In this document: positions 22,287 through 32,670 of the stretch, one piece after another
How positions within the stretch are numbered: position 1 is the first letter of the stretch
Layout: every line of letters starts with the position of its first letter
Assembly (NCBI GenBank): GCA_011032825.1
Contig: JAADJZ010000001.1
Location: forward strand, 1,364,001-1,428,000
DNA length: 64,000 bases
Direction: 5' to 3'
Source of the DNA: Massariosphaeria phaeospora
Lineage: Eukaryota > Ascomycota > Dothideomycetes > Pleosporales
Made by a program: the position numbers and the translations under genes
Notes under the pieces: generated by a model
What the model was told of the DNA's origin: nothing
The model's input: only the letters and a program-made list of their open reading frames with translations
The model's database searches: none

Positions 22287-23651
22287 TCACCGGAACGCGT
22301 CGACCTGCAGATTGACTTTCCGTCTGCTCTGCGACCCGCTCATACTGCTCCGCGGCGAAGAGTTGAGCACAAATTCCGGAATCGGAGGCGTCATCTCCCT
22401 GCTCGGCGGCGACGAACTCCGACTGCGATCGGATCCTTGCGGGCTGATGGTGCGGTCGTGCAAGCTACGGGAGTGTACCAGCGGGCTTGGACTCGCTGTT
22501 CGGCTGTTCGATCGCATGCGACTGTAAGGTCTTGCCGCGACGGCAATCATCTGGTTAGACAGAGGACTCGCTAGTATGTTCGTGCCGAACGTCGTTGGAG
22601 GCGGTGTGGGGCTCTCTGATCGGAAGAGTGGATGGATGTGTGCTTCGCTAACAACTGGACTAGGAGGCCGAGATGTATCTGGGATCATCTTAGGGGGTTG
22701 TACCAGGGGCGGCGGGGTTCTCTCATCGGCCTCCATGGGATATGAACCGTCCGATGCGCGAACAGGCGATGCTGGTCGGCTTCCAGGTATTGACTCCATC
22801 GCTATTCCTCGAGAGGGCACCAATTGTAGGACGGCGTTTCGGGCCTGGGCATCTACCTCCCAGGCATCGAAGCCATCCGAGTGAGAGACGGTGTCAATAG
22901 ATGGACGCGCGGAGTGGAGGCTACGGGTATCCCTGGTGAGAGAGGGTCGGCTGATGAGTTTCGTCCGTGATGTGATTGGCCGAACAACATGCTGCAGAGA
23001 ATCCCTCCAGGAAATGATTGATCGAGAAGAGCGTTCTGAAAACGTGGGAGATGGGAGAGCTCCTAGTGGGGAGATTGGTTGGGTTGGTTCCAATACGAAG
23101 AGGTTCGTAGTTCGGTTCGAATGTTGAACTTCTGACATTACAGAGTCGCGGGGATCAGCATTAACGGGATGTTTGGGTTCTTCCACACGCCTGCCCCATA
23201 GCTGTGAAGAATATAGTAGAATTTGACTGATGCAGGTCAATGTCCAGATGGCGATCTGGGCGACGAGGTGGTTTTCCCAATTGCTGATTGCTGTTCTGGG
23301 AGTTGCGGAAGAGGACTTTTCCATGTGGAACTTGATGGTGAGGGCAGATGCGAATGATACGCTCAACGCGACCGCTGAAAGAATAGCGCAGGATACACAC
23401 AAGATCAGTCTTACAGGCGCCGGCCCCTTGACAATGCCATCTTTTCTCCAAGCACACTGGAGCGAAAACACTGCTACGCAACAGAGACCAACGACGTCCA
23501 ATATGCTCGCAGCAGTTGCCAAAACAGCTAAAGAAATGCCAGCAGCACTTAATGAAGCTGCGTCAACGATAGATAAGACGGCGTTGACGGCAGTCGTACA
23601 GCACGTCACGACCGCAAGTAAAGAAAGGTAGAATCGGCGAGATCGAAACAT
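22287..23651 (-). CDS. Tetraspan membrane protein with long disordered Ser/Pro-rich tail
   Basis: A single exon of 454 residues with ATG at 23651. Four hydrophobic segments lie at about residues 6-28, 34-62, 78-107 and 127-150. They are joined by short loops, one carrying CAWRKDG. The remaining 300 residues are polar and Ser/Pro/Arg-rich, with repeated SPxP, SRSxS and RP(S/A)S words suited to kinases. The fold resembles uncharacterised fungal four-helix membrane proteins in which the tail is cytosolic. I do not recognise a named family. The gene diverges from RAD23 across a 1.9-kb gap. Confidence 0.75.
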   Translation of the reverse strand: MFRSRRFYLSLLAVVTCCTTAVNAVLSIVDAASLSAAGISLAVLATAASILDVVGLCCVAVFSLQCAWRKDGIVKGPAPVRLILCVSCAILSAVALSVSFASALTIKFHMEKSSSATPRTAISNWENHLVAQIAIWTLTCISQILLYSSQLWGRRVEEPKHPVNADPRDSVMSEVQHSNRTTNLFVLEPTQPISPLGALPSPTFSERSSRSIISWRDSLQHVVRPITSRTKLISRPSLTRDTRSLHSARPSIDTVSHSDGFDAWEVDAQARNAVLQLVPSRGIAMESIPGSRPASPVRASDGSYPMEADERTPPPLVQPPKMIPDTSRPPSPVVSEAHIHPLFRSESPTPPPTTFGTNILASPLSNQMIAVAARPYSRMRSNSRTASPSPLVHSRSLHDRTISPQGSDRSRSSSPPSREMTPPIPEFVLNSSPRSSMSGSQSRRKVNLQVDAFR

Positions 23652-25534
23652 GCTGCTGTTTGCAGTCCGGAACGTCGACGAGGGAGTTTAGCAATCGAAA
23701 GGAGGCTCGGAGGGGCACAGCTAGCTGAGACCACTACGCTGGCAGGGGGCTGTGGAGTCGAATTTGGTTATCGAAAGACAGCTGCGTGTAAGGCGTACTG
23801 GGGGCCAACGCAAGGACCAAACGAGTGTTGTTGTTCCGCAAGCATGAACGACAGTGGATCGAGCCGCACAGTAGAAGGATCCCCTATGAGGTGAGGGTGC
23901 CAGTCATAAATCCAGGTAGTATAGGAGCCGGGTGAGAGGCGTGGTCAAAGAGTTTGAAGTCGATCGAATTGTGGCTTGTGCGGAGGTCCCAAGACGAGGA
24001 TGTAACTTGATAACCAAAGTGCGGGTCGTCGGGTATGGAAAGCAATTGACAGTTGTGACAGGCATAGAAACGAGCGACCGTTAGAGAAAGAACGAATGGA
24101 GTACTGAACGACAGACAGAGCAGAAAAACGCAGTGAGAGTGGGGAACCACGAGAGTATTATTAATTTAGAAGAGAATAGAAGGCTGAGCTAGGCGAGTGT
24201 GTTGTGGGTTTGAGCCTGCAGCACGCGTTGAACACGGTGGAGCGTGACTGGGATGTGTAGGCTCAGATCCATGTAACTCGGAAGTGAGACCTCGAAAACC
24301 GGCCATATTCTGCACCACCAACGATGCACGCTTACCGAGTCGCAGCTGGTTTGAGGCACAGAGAGGAACATTGGCGCCGTATTATGGACTAAGTGGCCCG
24401 CCAGTTGCGTGTCGTGCTCGAGAGCATCGTCTGCCATGCGACCGCGAAGCACTAGTTGCGGTGACGGCTACGAAAACGAGGGGGAAGACGACAAACTCTC
24501 GGAGATGGCAGCTATAGGCCAATAGCAACGGCCAGGCGGCGGGTCGACCGCATATGCGGTTTGACTACGCGACTGGGAGGCCTGTCCAGGTCTGTGGAAA
24601 GCAGTCGTCGCGGCCAAGTTCCTTCATTTCCCAGCGCGTTGTTTGGGCGTTTGCTTTTACCAAAACACCAAACGACAATCTTGACAAATTTGATGGCAGG
24701 AAGCGGCGTAGACGCTCGGCGAAGCGCTGCTGCTGCGAGGGCGATACAATTGCTGCAACCGGCTCGCTGTCTAGCCAGCTATTACCTGCAGTGCCCGAAT
24801 TACACAGCATGCACGGAGTACGTAGGTGCCAATGGGTGGTATGTAGTCACACAGGCTGCGTGTCCAAGGTCGCTGCGCTGCAACCAGTGTCAGAGAAGCC
24901 ATGAGCGGAGGGCGAAACACGCCCCTCACGTCTGTCGAGCGGTGTTGATGGGCGAGTCATGTGGCCGAAACGAACAGGAGAACAACAAACAAAGCTCGGC
25001 GCGCGGAGGCGGCAGGGCGGCCTCGGGCACACAGCGGTGGGCGGTGGGGTGGTTTGCAGTTCGATGGGAGTGAATAACGGACGCGCTAGGCTCGCACGCG
25101 AAATTGGCACCCCGGGGCCCGGCGCCGGCGCCCGAGGCACTACGCTCCAAGTGGCATGGCTCTCTGTCCCGCGTCGCCACAGTGTGGCGGCGCACCACGG
25201 CGACGGTGGAACATCGCCCCGGGACTTGGCGGAGTGTCCCGCACCCGCGTTGAGCAGGCCGAGCCGCTGGAGTGCGTGGGTGACGAAAGAGAGTCTGCCT
25301 GGCGGACCTGGACCTGAGCCCTTCTTTCCATCGCCTTCCCCCAGCTCCCAGGAGCAAACGCAGCAATACCGCCCCTTCCTTCACCTGCAGCCTAAAACCC
25401 ACCGTGCCTGGCTGCATCTCCCACTACTTTATAAGCCTGTCCAGGCTCAAAGCAACGCACCATCCCCCCACCTCGCCCGCTCACCACCACCGGAAGCTCG
25501 CTTTTACTCGACCTACTCCTCAACCACCGCCAAA
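23652..25534. other. Divergent intergenic region upstream of RAD23
   Basis: This is the shared 5' region of the tetraspan gene (-) and RAD23 (+). The part 24850-25330 is markedly G/C-rich and includes a self-complementary GGGCCCGGCGCCGGCGCC word near 25115-25132. A TATA-like box is listed separately. Open frames here look like composition effects. Confidence 0.5.
25430..25435 (+). promoter_or_regulatory. Possible TATA box of RAD23
   Basis: TATAAG sits about 105 bp upstream of the RAD23 start codon in a pyrimidine-rich leader. Position and sequence suit a core promoter, but nothing else confirms it. Confidence 0.3.
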
Positions 25535-27022
25535 ATGAAGATCACCGTCAAGGTAGCTTTTCCTGTCGTGTCTTGGCTGATGTAATGCTCATGTCTACCG
25601 TAGGACCTCAAGCAGAACAAGTTCGTCATCGACGCCGAGCCATCGGACACTGTACGCATATCCCGGATGCTGTCTCTCTATGGTAGATGACTAATACTGC
25701 TGATAGATCGGTGCCCTCAAGGCCAAAATCGAGACGGAGAAAGGATGGGAGGTTACAGGACAGAAGTTGATCTATTCCGGTGTGTTGTCCAACAAGGTTG
25801 CTCTGAGACATCTGCAGGTACAGGCTCTAACGTTGCGATCTAGGCAAGATTCTGCAAGATGCCAATACAGTCGAGTCGTACCATATCGAGGAGAAGGGCT
25901 TCATCGTGTGCATGAACAAGGTTCGTAAATCCGTTTGCCACCGCATCGCGGTTCGCTAACAATCGGAACAGCCAAAGCCTTCCGCTGCTTCATCAAGTAA
26001 AGCCGCCCCCTCGACGCCTGCCCCAGCCGCAGCTAAGACGCCTGCTGCCCCCGCTGCTCCTGCACCGGCCGCATCGAATACCACGAACGTCCCCAGTACC
26101 CCGTCACCTGCCCCAGCACAGGCACAACAATCGTCGGGTTCAACTCAGTTCAATGATCCGTCAGCGTTGACCATGGGCAGCGAGCGAGATGCTGCCATAG
26201 CCAATATGGAGAGTATGGGTTTCGCCAGGGCGGATATCGACCGAGCTATGCGTGCTGCGTTCTTCAATCCCGACCGGGCGGTCGAGTACCTGCTCTCGGT
26301 GAGACATGCATGACCTCTTATGTATTAATGTACTGATTCATAATAGGGTATTCCCGAGTCCGCGCAGGAGCCTCAAGCATCGCCTCGGCAAGCAGGTGGC
26401 CCAACTTCGCCCGCGCCTGCCATTGGCGGCAACACGGCTGCACCTGCTGCTGCTGCTGCTGCTGGAGGCGATGAGCCGATAAATCTCTTCGAAGCGGCTG
26501 CGCAGGCTGGACAAGGAGGCCGGGGCGGTGGCGCTGGGGCTCGTTCGGGCGGTGCTGGCGCTGGTGCCGGAGCTGGAGGTGCAGCGACTGCTCTGGGGGG
26601 CAACAGCCTGGAGTTCTTGCGCAACAACCCACAGTTCCAGCAATTGCGGCAGGTCGTACAACAACAGCCGCAGATGCTCGAGCCTATCCTCCAACAAGTT
26701 GGTGCTGGAAATCCAGAACTGGCTCAACTGATCGCCAGTCACCCGGAGCAGTTCTTACAACTTCTTGCCGAAGATGCCGACGAGGACGCACCGCTGCCAC
26801 CAGGCGCCCAGTCAATCAGCGTCACCGAGGAGGAGCGTGAAGCTATCGAGAGGGTAAGATTCCGGTTCTATCGTATATACTGACTGATGCTAACCAGCGC
26901 AGTTGTGCCGTCTCGGCTTCGAGCGTGACATCGTCATCCAGGCCTACTTCGCGTGCGACAAGAACGAGGAACTGGCCGCAAATTTCCTCTTCGACCAGCC
27001 AGAGGACCTGGACGAGCAGTGA
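25535..27022 (+). CDS. RAD23: UV excision repair / proteasome shuttle protein Rad23
   Basis: Seven exons, 25535-25552, 25604-25651, 25707-25779, 25844-25920, 25972-26298, 26347-26853 and 26903-27022, encode 389 residues. Domains in order are: ubiquitin-like domain (1-73, [16 protein letters not shown]...QKLIYSGKILQD); Ala/Pro linker; UBA1 (about 140-182, [19 protein letters not shown]); Gly/Ala-rich linker; XPC/Rad4-binding domain (about 267-322, [17 protein letters not shown]); and UBA2 (about 339-382, [19 protein letters not shown]). Rad23 partners Rad4 in nucleotide excision repair and carries ubiquitinated clients to the 26S proteasome. The first exon is only 18 nt (MKITVK). All joins keep frame. 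Confidence 0.96.
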
Positions 27023-27812
27023 TTCAGCTGCGCTGAGCATGGATTGGCTCCATTCCACGCGACCCATGTCATGACATCATGCACCAAGCCAACGATATCC
27101 CACGATCATTTCTTCCATCTCTTGACGACAATGCCCATCGGAACTGCTTTCCTTGGTTGGTAGCTCGGGTGCTCGTGCAATGGGATGGTCATTGTAACCC
27201 CCTTTCTTCCTACACAATTGATAGCAATATGATGATACCTTCCGTCATGTGGAGGGAATCGGGAGGAGGGGCCGAGCATATTGAAAGAAAAATCAGATTG
27301 CTCGGCGTGCGTCGAGGACGATTGATAGTTTTAGTGAGAAAAAAGAATCAGACTATAGTATGGTATGCAAATCTTTGATCACATTGATTCGGGTCATGGC
27401 ATGGCTCCTGTATATTTTCATCCGTTCTATCTATTTACACATTTCGTGAAATTCTCACTCCGTGTCGCGAGCAAGCATTTGTAAAAATCCCCACCCCTCC
27501 TTTGTCGGGAGCATTTCGTGAAAATCGCCCACTCCTTATCGGAGCATTCGTAAGCATCCCCGCTCGTTGTCAGTCAGAGCACTCGTGGAACCGGACCGAA
27601 CCGCCAGTATCCAAAGCAGAAAGAGCCGCACATGCAAAAACCAAACCAGACCAAACCAGCCACGCAGTTTCGTGACCTTTCTTCCCACTCCCTTGCCGGA
27701 GCATTTCAATGTTCAGGCGAGTCGAGTGGTAAGCAAGATGCCCCAAGGACGTAGGTAGGTAGGTAGCTAAAGGTTATGCTGCTGCGTGCAGGGAGGACTT
27801 GCAAGCAAGACA
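27023..27812. other. Convergent intergenic region with degenerate tandem repeats
   Basis: This lies between the 3' ends of RAD23 (+) and the Nudix gene (-). The block 27441-27590 is a degenerate tandem repeat, listed separately. No gene is visible. Confidence 0.55.
27441..27590. repeat. Degenerate 33-36-bp tandem repeat, four copies and a fraction
   Basis: Units begin at 27441, 27477, 27513, 27546 and 27581. Each runs ATT(C/T)GT(G/A)A...ATC...C(A/C)CTC(C)-TGTC(G)-GAGC. Lengths are 36, 36, 33 and 35 bp, and the fifth copy is broken. A related CACTCCCTTGCCGGAGCATTTC lies alone near 27686-27707. The copies have diverged by substitutions and small gaps. Confidence 0.65.
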
Positions 27813-29204
27813 TTAGGCTCTAGCCGCATATTTGCGCCAGAGGCACGCGCCGACCAAGGTGAGGAGGGCAAGCCTTCCGGCCAGGGCGGTTGCGACGGCT
27901 TTGCGCACGATGGGGTAGTAGCCCTCCAGCATGGCGTTGACGGCTGCGACTCGCGAGATCATGCTGGCTCTGCCCGTCTTGTTCCAATAGCCGCCTGCTC
28001 GCGGTCCAGCGGTTCCCACGTCCGCAGATTGTTCCTTGACGCCAGAGAGCGAGCCGGGGATCTGCGCGGCAGCGTCAACGCCTTCTACGGCCATGTCTCC
28101 TACGGCGACGCCGTTGCTGGCGGGCAGCGCGGTCGAGCTGATTTTCAGGGCCATCTGCTTGCGGAAGCGGTACGCCATGGCCCACAGGGTGAAGCGCACG
28201 TCCCAGTTGGAGAAGGTCGGGTACGTCCACAGCTCCAGCGCGTTGTGCGGAGGCAGGTGCTCGAGGAAGTCGGAGACCATGCCCAGGGTGATGCCCCACA
28301 GCAGAAGCGGCGGCTGTCGCGTCGCCTGGCTGCTCTCGTTGCCCAGCACGACTTCCTTCAGTTTGCCGGACAGCGAGCTGTTGGGCGGGGGCCCCGTCGG
28401 CACGAAGCCCGGTATCGAGGTGCAGTAGGTGCTGTGCGAGGGGACCAGGCGGATCGCAGCGAACATCATCTTGCTGAGCATGAGGCGCAGGATGTTGATG
28501 CCGAATTCGGAGCTCGCGAGCCGGCTGTGGACTTCGGCGAATTCGTGAGTGCGCAGCGCGGGCGAGAGCAGCGCGCGCAGCGACACCCAGTGCGAGGCCG
28601 CGATTTCGGTGGGCTGCAGACGCTGGGCCGGGTACTCTGGCGACGTGAGGAGGTAGACGAAGGGGCACAGCACCAGCAGCGGCACTCGGCCCCAGCTGAT
28701 CGTCACCAGGCGCGCGGGCAGGTTGCCGATGGCGATGGCGTTGGGGTGCGTCAGGCCAATGCCGACTTCCTCCATGGCCTCGCGCACCGCGGTGCTCTGG
28801 TCGTCTTCATCTTCGGGGTCGCGCTTGCCGCCGGGCAGCGCAACATGGCCGTTCCACTTGTCGCCTTCGCGGGTCGCGCGCTTGATGAAGAGCACCTCGG
28901 GGTCGCCGTGCTGCACCCAGTCCTGGGCGAAGAAGGTGTCGATGGCCTCGTCGAAGGGCAGCTCGTGCGGCGCATGCGGCGAGGGTGAGGCTGAGGGTGA
29001 GGCTGCAGCGTCTGAGGAGCGCCGACGTTGTGCGGCGGGCGGCGGCCACGCGTAATTGGGCTGGATGCGTAGGATGACGGCCACGGCGGCGCGTTTGGGC
29101 GTGCTGGGCGGGTTCGCGACGTCGGGATAGGGGTTGGCGTGGAGGTCGAGCAGCACGCGCTGGAGGTGGGCGACCAGCTCCGCGGCGTCGCTGGGGCGAT
29201 CCAT
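27813..29204 (-). CDS. Nudix hydrolase of the CoA-diphosphatase type
   Basis: A single exon of 463 residues with ATG at 29204. The Nudix box lies at about residues 119-149: GHVALPGGKRDPEDEDDQ followed by STAVREAMEEVGI. The LPGGK-D---D---TA-REA-EE layout, with the first Gly-to-Glu spacing two residues longer than in the generic box, matches the CoA-diphosphatase (NUDT7/NUDT8, PCD1) signature. Those enzymes split CoA and its esters into 4'-phosphopantetheine and 3',5'-ADP. A low-complexity insertion (RRRSSDAAASPSASPSPH) precedes the box. The 460-residue length exceeds typical PCD1 and adds a C-terminal domain with a final hydrophobic segment (LAGRLALLTLVGACLWRKY), which suggests membrane attachment. 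Substrate is inferred from the motif only. Confidence 0.85.
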   Translation of the reverse strand: MDRPSDAAELVAHLQRVLLDLHANPYPDVANPPSTPKRAAVAVILRIQPNYAWPPPAAQRRRSSDAAASPSASPSPHAPHELPFDEAIDTFFAQDWVQHGDPEVLFIKRATREGDKWNGHVALPGGKRDPEDEDDQSTAVREAMEEVGIGLTHPNAIAIGNLPARLVTISWGRVPLLVLCPFVYLLTSPEYPAQRLQPTEIAASHWVSLRALLSPALRTHEFAEVHSRLASSEFGINILRLMLSKMMFAAIRLVPSHSTYCTSIPGFVPTGPPPNSSLSGKLKEVVLGNESSQATRQPPLLLWGITLGMVSDFLEHLPPHNALELWTYPTFSNWDVRFTLWAMAYRFRKQMALKISSTALPASNGVAVGDMAVEGVDAAAQIPGSLSGVKEQSADVGTAGPRAGGYWNKTGRASMISRVAAVNAMLEGYYPIVRKAVATALAGRLALLTLVGACLWRKYAARA

Positions 29205-30082
29205 GGTATTTCGTGTAGCCAGAGATCCAACTAAGGGACGAGGTGGTGTGTGCAAGCCTCAAGGCATGCGCCAGCCGACTAGTACTTCGGTAGTGGTGCA
29301 AGGTCGGGGAGCAGACGGTCACGGTCACGGCGAGGGCCCAGGCGAGAGAACGAGGCCCGAGGCGGCGCTTGGCTGTTGTTGTTGTTGTTGTTGTTGTTGT
29401 GAAGGCATGGCTGCGACGAAGGAGCTGCTGGCGGGCTGGAGGCTGCGCGGCCGTGACGCCATGGCGCGGCCTCGCGGGCGGCGACTGGCGACTCTGGAGG
29501 CTGCTCGCGGCGGGCAAACACGCTGGCTCCGGAGTCTGTACCTGACAGCATCGTCGACGTCTCTTAAATTCAGCCTGGATCCCAGCGCACAGGCACACAG
29601 GCACACAGGGAAGCCTGGCGGCATTATATTGCATAAGCAGCGCCGGTACACGTGCGCCGCGCTCACAGGCTCCGCTAGTTGCTCCACGCAGTAACGGCTA
29701 AGCTGCAACGGGGGCTTGGAGAGCCCAGCGACAGGCGGTTGCAAGGTGTCAGCTGGTTTCACCCAGGGCGTTGCTTGCACACGCCCGACTTGCTGGTACC
29801 ATTTACGCCTGGGGGCAGACGGGGGAGGATCCAACGGGGCTCACCGTTCACAGGCCTCAGGCTTGGCTGCCAGCCTTGCCCGCAATCGGATGAGGGGCAC
29901 GTCGCCTCGTTCCGCCGGCCGACGTCAGGCGGGGCAAACTCTCGAAAATATTTAATATTTAATTAGCAACCCACAGTCTCTCAGTCGGCCACTTCTTCCG
30001 TATTCACTATCTGTACCTGAGATTGCCAGTTCCTCAGTCCCATTACTTCAGTCGAATCGCATCTGGAGCTGCTGCCAACACC
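29205..30082. other. Divergent intergenic region between Nudix gene and ADE17
   Basis: This is the shared 5' region. A (GTT)n run (CAA on the minus strand) occupies 29375-29400. A/T-rich AATATTTAATATTTAAT lies near 29945-29960, about 120-140 bp upstream of the ADE17 start. No further gene is seen. Confidence 0.5.
29375..29400. repeat. (GTT)n / (CAA)n trinucleotide run
   Basis: Eight to nine triplets lie about 170 bp upstream of the Nudix start codon, probably in its 5' leader. Frames through it on the minus strand read polyasparagine or polyglutamine, but I do not regard them as coding. Confidence 0.85.
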
Positions 30083-32039
30083 ATGTCTTCACGCAAGACT
30101 GGTATGCACGGCCCGTCCCATCACTGCATCTGAACTGGCTGACACTGCGCAGCGATACTGTCCGTGTACGACAAAACAGGGCTGCTGGACCTTGCCAAAG
30201 GCCTCCATGACCAAAACGTGCGGCTGCTCGCCTCGGGCGGCACGGCGAAGATGATCCGGCAAGCCAACTTCCCCGTCGACGACGTCTCCGCCATCACCAA
30301 AGCCCCCGAGATGCTAGGCGGGCGGGTCAAGACGCTCCACCCAGCCGTGCACGGCGGAATACTGGCGCGGAACCTGGACTCCGACGACTCGGACCTGTCG
30401 GCGAATAGCATCGACAAGATCGACTTTGTCGTCTGCAATCTGTACCCCTTCTCGGAGACGGTTGCGCGCATCAACGTGACGATTCCCGAGGCGGTCGAGG
30501 AGATCGATATCGGCGGCGTCACGTTGCTGCGCGCGGCGGCGAAGAACCACGCGCGGGTGACGATCATCAGCGACCCGAAGGACTACCACGACTTCCTGAC
30601 CGAGCTGAAGCAGGACGGCGAGGTGTCGGAGAAGAGCAGACAGCGGTACGCGTTGAAGGCGTTCGAGCAGACGTCGTCGTACGACAGCGCCATCTCGGAC
30701 TTCTTCCGCAAGAAGTACGCCGGCGAGGGCGAGCAGCAGCTGCCTCTGCGGTACGGAGCGAACCCACACCAGAAGCCCGCGACCGTCTTCATGCAGGACA
30801 GCCAGTTGCCGTTCAAGGTGCTGTGTGGCGCGCCCGGATACATCAACCTGCTGGATGCACTGAATGCGTGGCCGCTGGTGCAGGAGCTAAGCCAGGCGTT
30901 GAATTATCCGGCTGCGGCAAGCTTCAAGCACGTCTCTCCAGCTGGCGCCGCTATCGGAGTCCCGCTCACCGAGGTGGAGAGGAAGGTGTACATGGTGGAT
31001 GATGTCGAGGGCATCGAGAACTCGGGGCTTGCGCAGGCCTACGCTAGGGCACGTGGTGCGGATCGCATGTCGAGTTTTGGAGACATGATCGCCCTCTCAC
31101 AAGAAGTCGACGTAAGTTTCCGCACAGTCCGCAGCGGTGGTCATGAATGCTAACCAGAGCTAGCTCCCCACAGCGAAGATCATCAGCCGCGAGGTGTCTG
31201 ATGGAGTTATTGCGCCAGGCTACAGTGACGAAGCTCTGGAGATCCTGAAGAAGAAGAAAGGGGGCAAGTACCTCGTCCTCCAGATGGATCCCGACTATGT
31301 CCCCTCGAACGAGGAGACGAGGACAGTGTTCGGTATCAAGCTACAGCAGCACCGTAACGACGCCAAGATCTCGCCCGCGGACACATTCAACACGGTCATC
31401 GTTCCCAAGAGCTCAAGTCCGCTTCCAGAATCGGCCCTGCGAGATCTGACGGTGGCAACCATCGCTCTAAAGTACACGCAATCCAACAGCGTCTGCTACG
31501 CGCTCAACGGCCAGATAATAGGCCTTGGCGCAGGCCAGCAATGTACGTCCACCCACGCCCCCTACTATCAGATGCATTCCAGACTAACAACTCCCCCAGC
31601 CCGCATCCACTGCACCCGCCTCGCCGGCGACAAAGCCGACAACTGGTGGATGCGCTTCCACGCCCGCACCCTCTCGCTGCAGTGGAAAAAAGGCACTAAG
31701 CGGCCCTCCAAATCAAACGCCATCGACCTGCTCTGCAGCGGCCTAGTGCCCGACTCGGGCATCGAGCGCGACGACTTCGAGGCGCACTTTGAGCCCGGCC
31801 ACGTCCCGCCCGTCTTCTCCGCCGACGAGCGCAAGGCGTGGCTGGCGAAGCTCGAGGGCGTGGCGGTTAGCTCGGATGCGTTCTTCCCATTCATCGATAA
31901 TGTGTTTCGCGCGGCGAGGAGTGGGGCCAAGTTTGTGGCGGCGCCGACGGGTAGTCAGAATGATGGGGTGGTGTTTGAGACGGCGGAGAAGTTGGGCTTG
32001 ACGTTTGTGGAGCAGCATCTTAGGCTGTTTCATCATTGA
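30083..32039 (+). CDS. ADE17: Bifunctional AICAR transformylase / IMP cyclohydrolase (ATIC)
   Basis: Four exons, 30083-30101, 30153-31111, 31164-31542 and 31600-32039, encode 598 residues, normal for the family. It performs the last two steps of de novo purine synthesis in the cytosol, formylating AICAR and closing the ring to IMP. The N-terminal MGS-like cyclohydrolase domain shows [43 protein letters not shown] and [14 protein letters not shown]. The C-terminal transformylase domain shows [12 protein letters not shown] and the catalytic Lys-His pair in [11 protein letters not shown]. Further marks are [13 protein letters not shown] and [14 protein letters not shown] across the last intron. 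The first exon is 19 nt. The last exon ends LFHH. The number ADE16 or ADE17 is by analogy to yeast. Confidence 0.95.
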
Positions 32040-32670
32040 GGTGGTGAGGGTGGTTAGGATGGGATCTTTTTCATGATTGATGCGGAATGATGGATGGATA
32101 TGGGGCTTTGGACTAAAAGGGGTATTTGGACGGGTGATTTAGATATTTTCTCTTCAGGGCTCGCTGTCTAAACATTCAACATGACATTTGCAATATGTAT
32201 CCAACCTATGAGTTGACGTTGAATTCGCCTACACGGTGTGTACGCACTTCACCAATCCACCACTTCCATTCCACCCACCCCCTCCTTCTCCGCGAGACGT
32301 GTTGCACATCGCCTATAAGTGCATACCAAGTACGATGCCAGTCTAGATGCTTAGAGGAGTTCGGCCTGGGGAGCGTAAATGGCATGCTTGTGTCGTAATA
32401 CGGCCTCAGTGCAGCGGTCCAGTTCAGGATACGATCGATGTAGACAGCTCTAGAGTTCCCCCGTTGGCGAGACTGATGCCGTGAATATGTGCGAAGTAAA
32501 GTTACGCTGCGCCGACTCTTCTAGGGGGGGGGTACAGTTGGCGTAGCGCAGATGAGGGAAACAGCAATGATGTGATGTAGCAAACCAAGCCTGTAGTTTG
32601 TCGGCTCTGTGTCAAGGTTATCCGCTTGCTTTGCTTCGCGAGAATATGGGATGTTGTGTTGGCGATGGGT
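32040..32670. other. Convergent intergenic region
   Basis: This lies between ADE17 (+) and the LRR gene (-). It holds a poly-G tract near 32525-32533. Nothing else is recognisable. Confidence 0.5.

Noticed and set aside
27786..28988. 400-codon plus-strand frame antisense to the Nudix gene
   Set aside because: It mirrors a G/C-rich coding exon; the minus strand carries the Nudix box.
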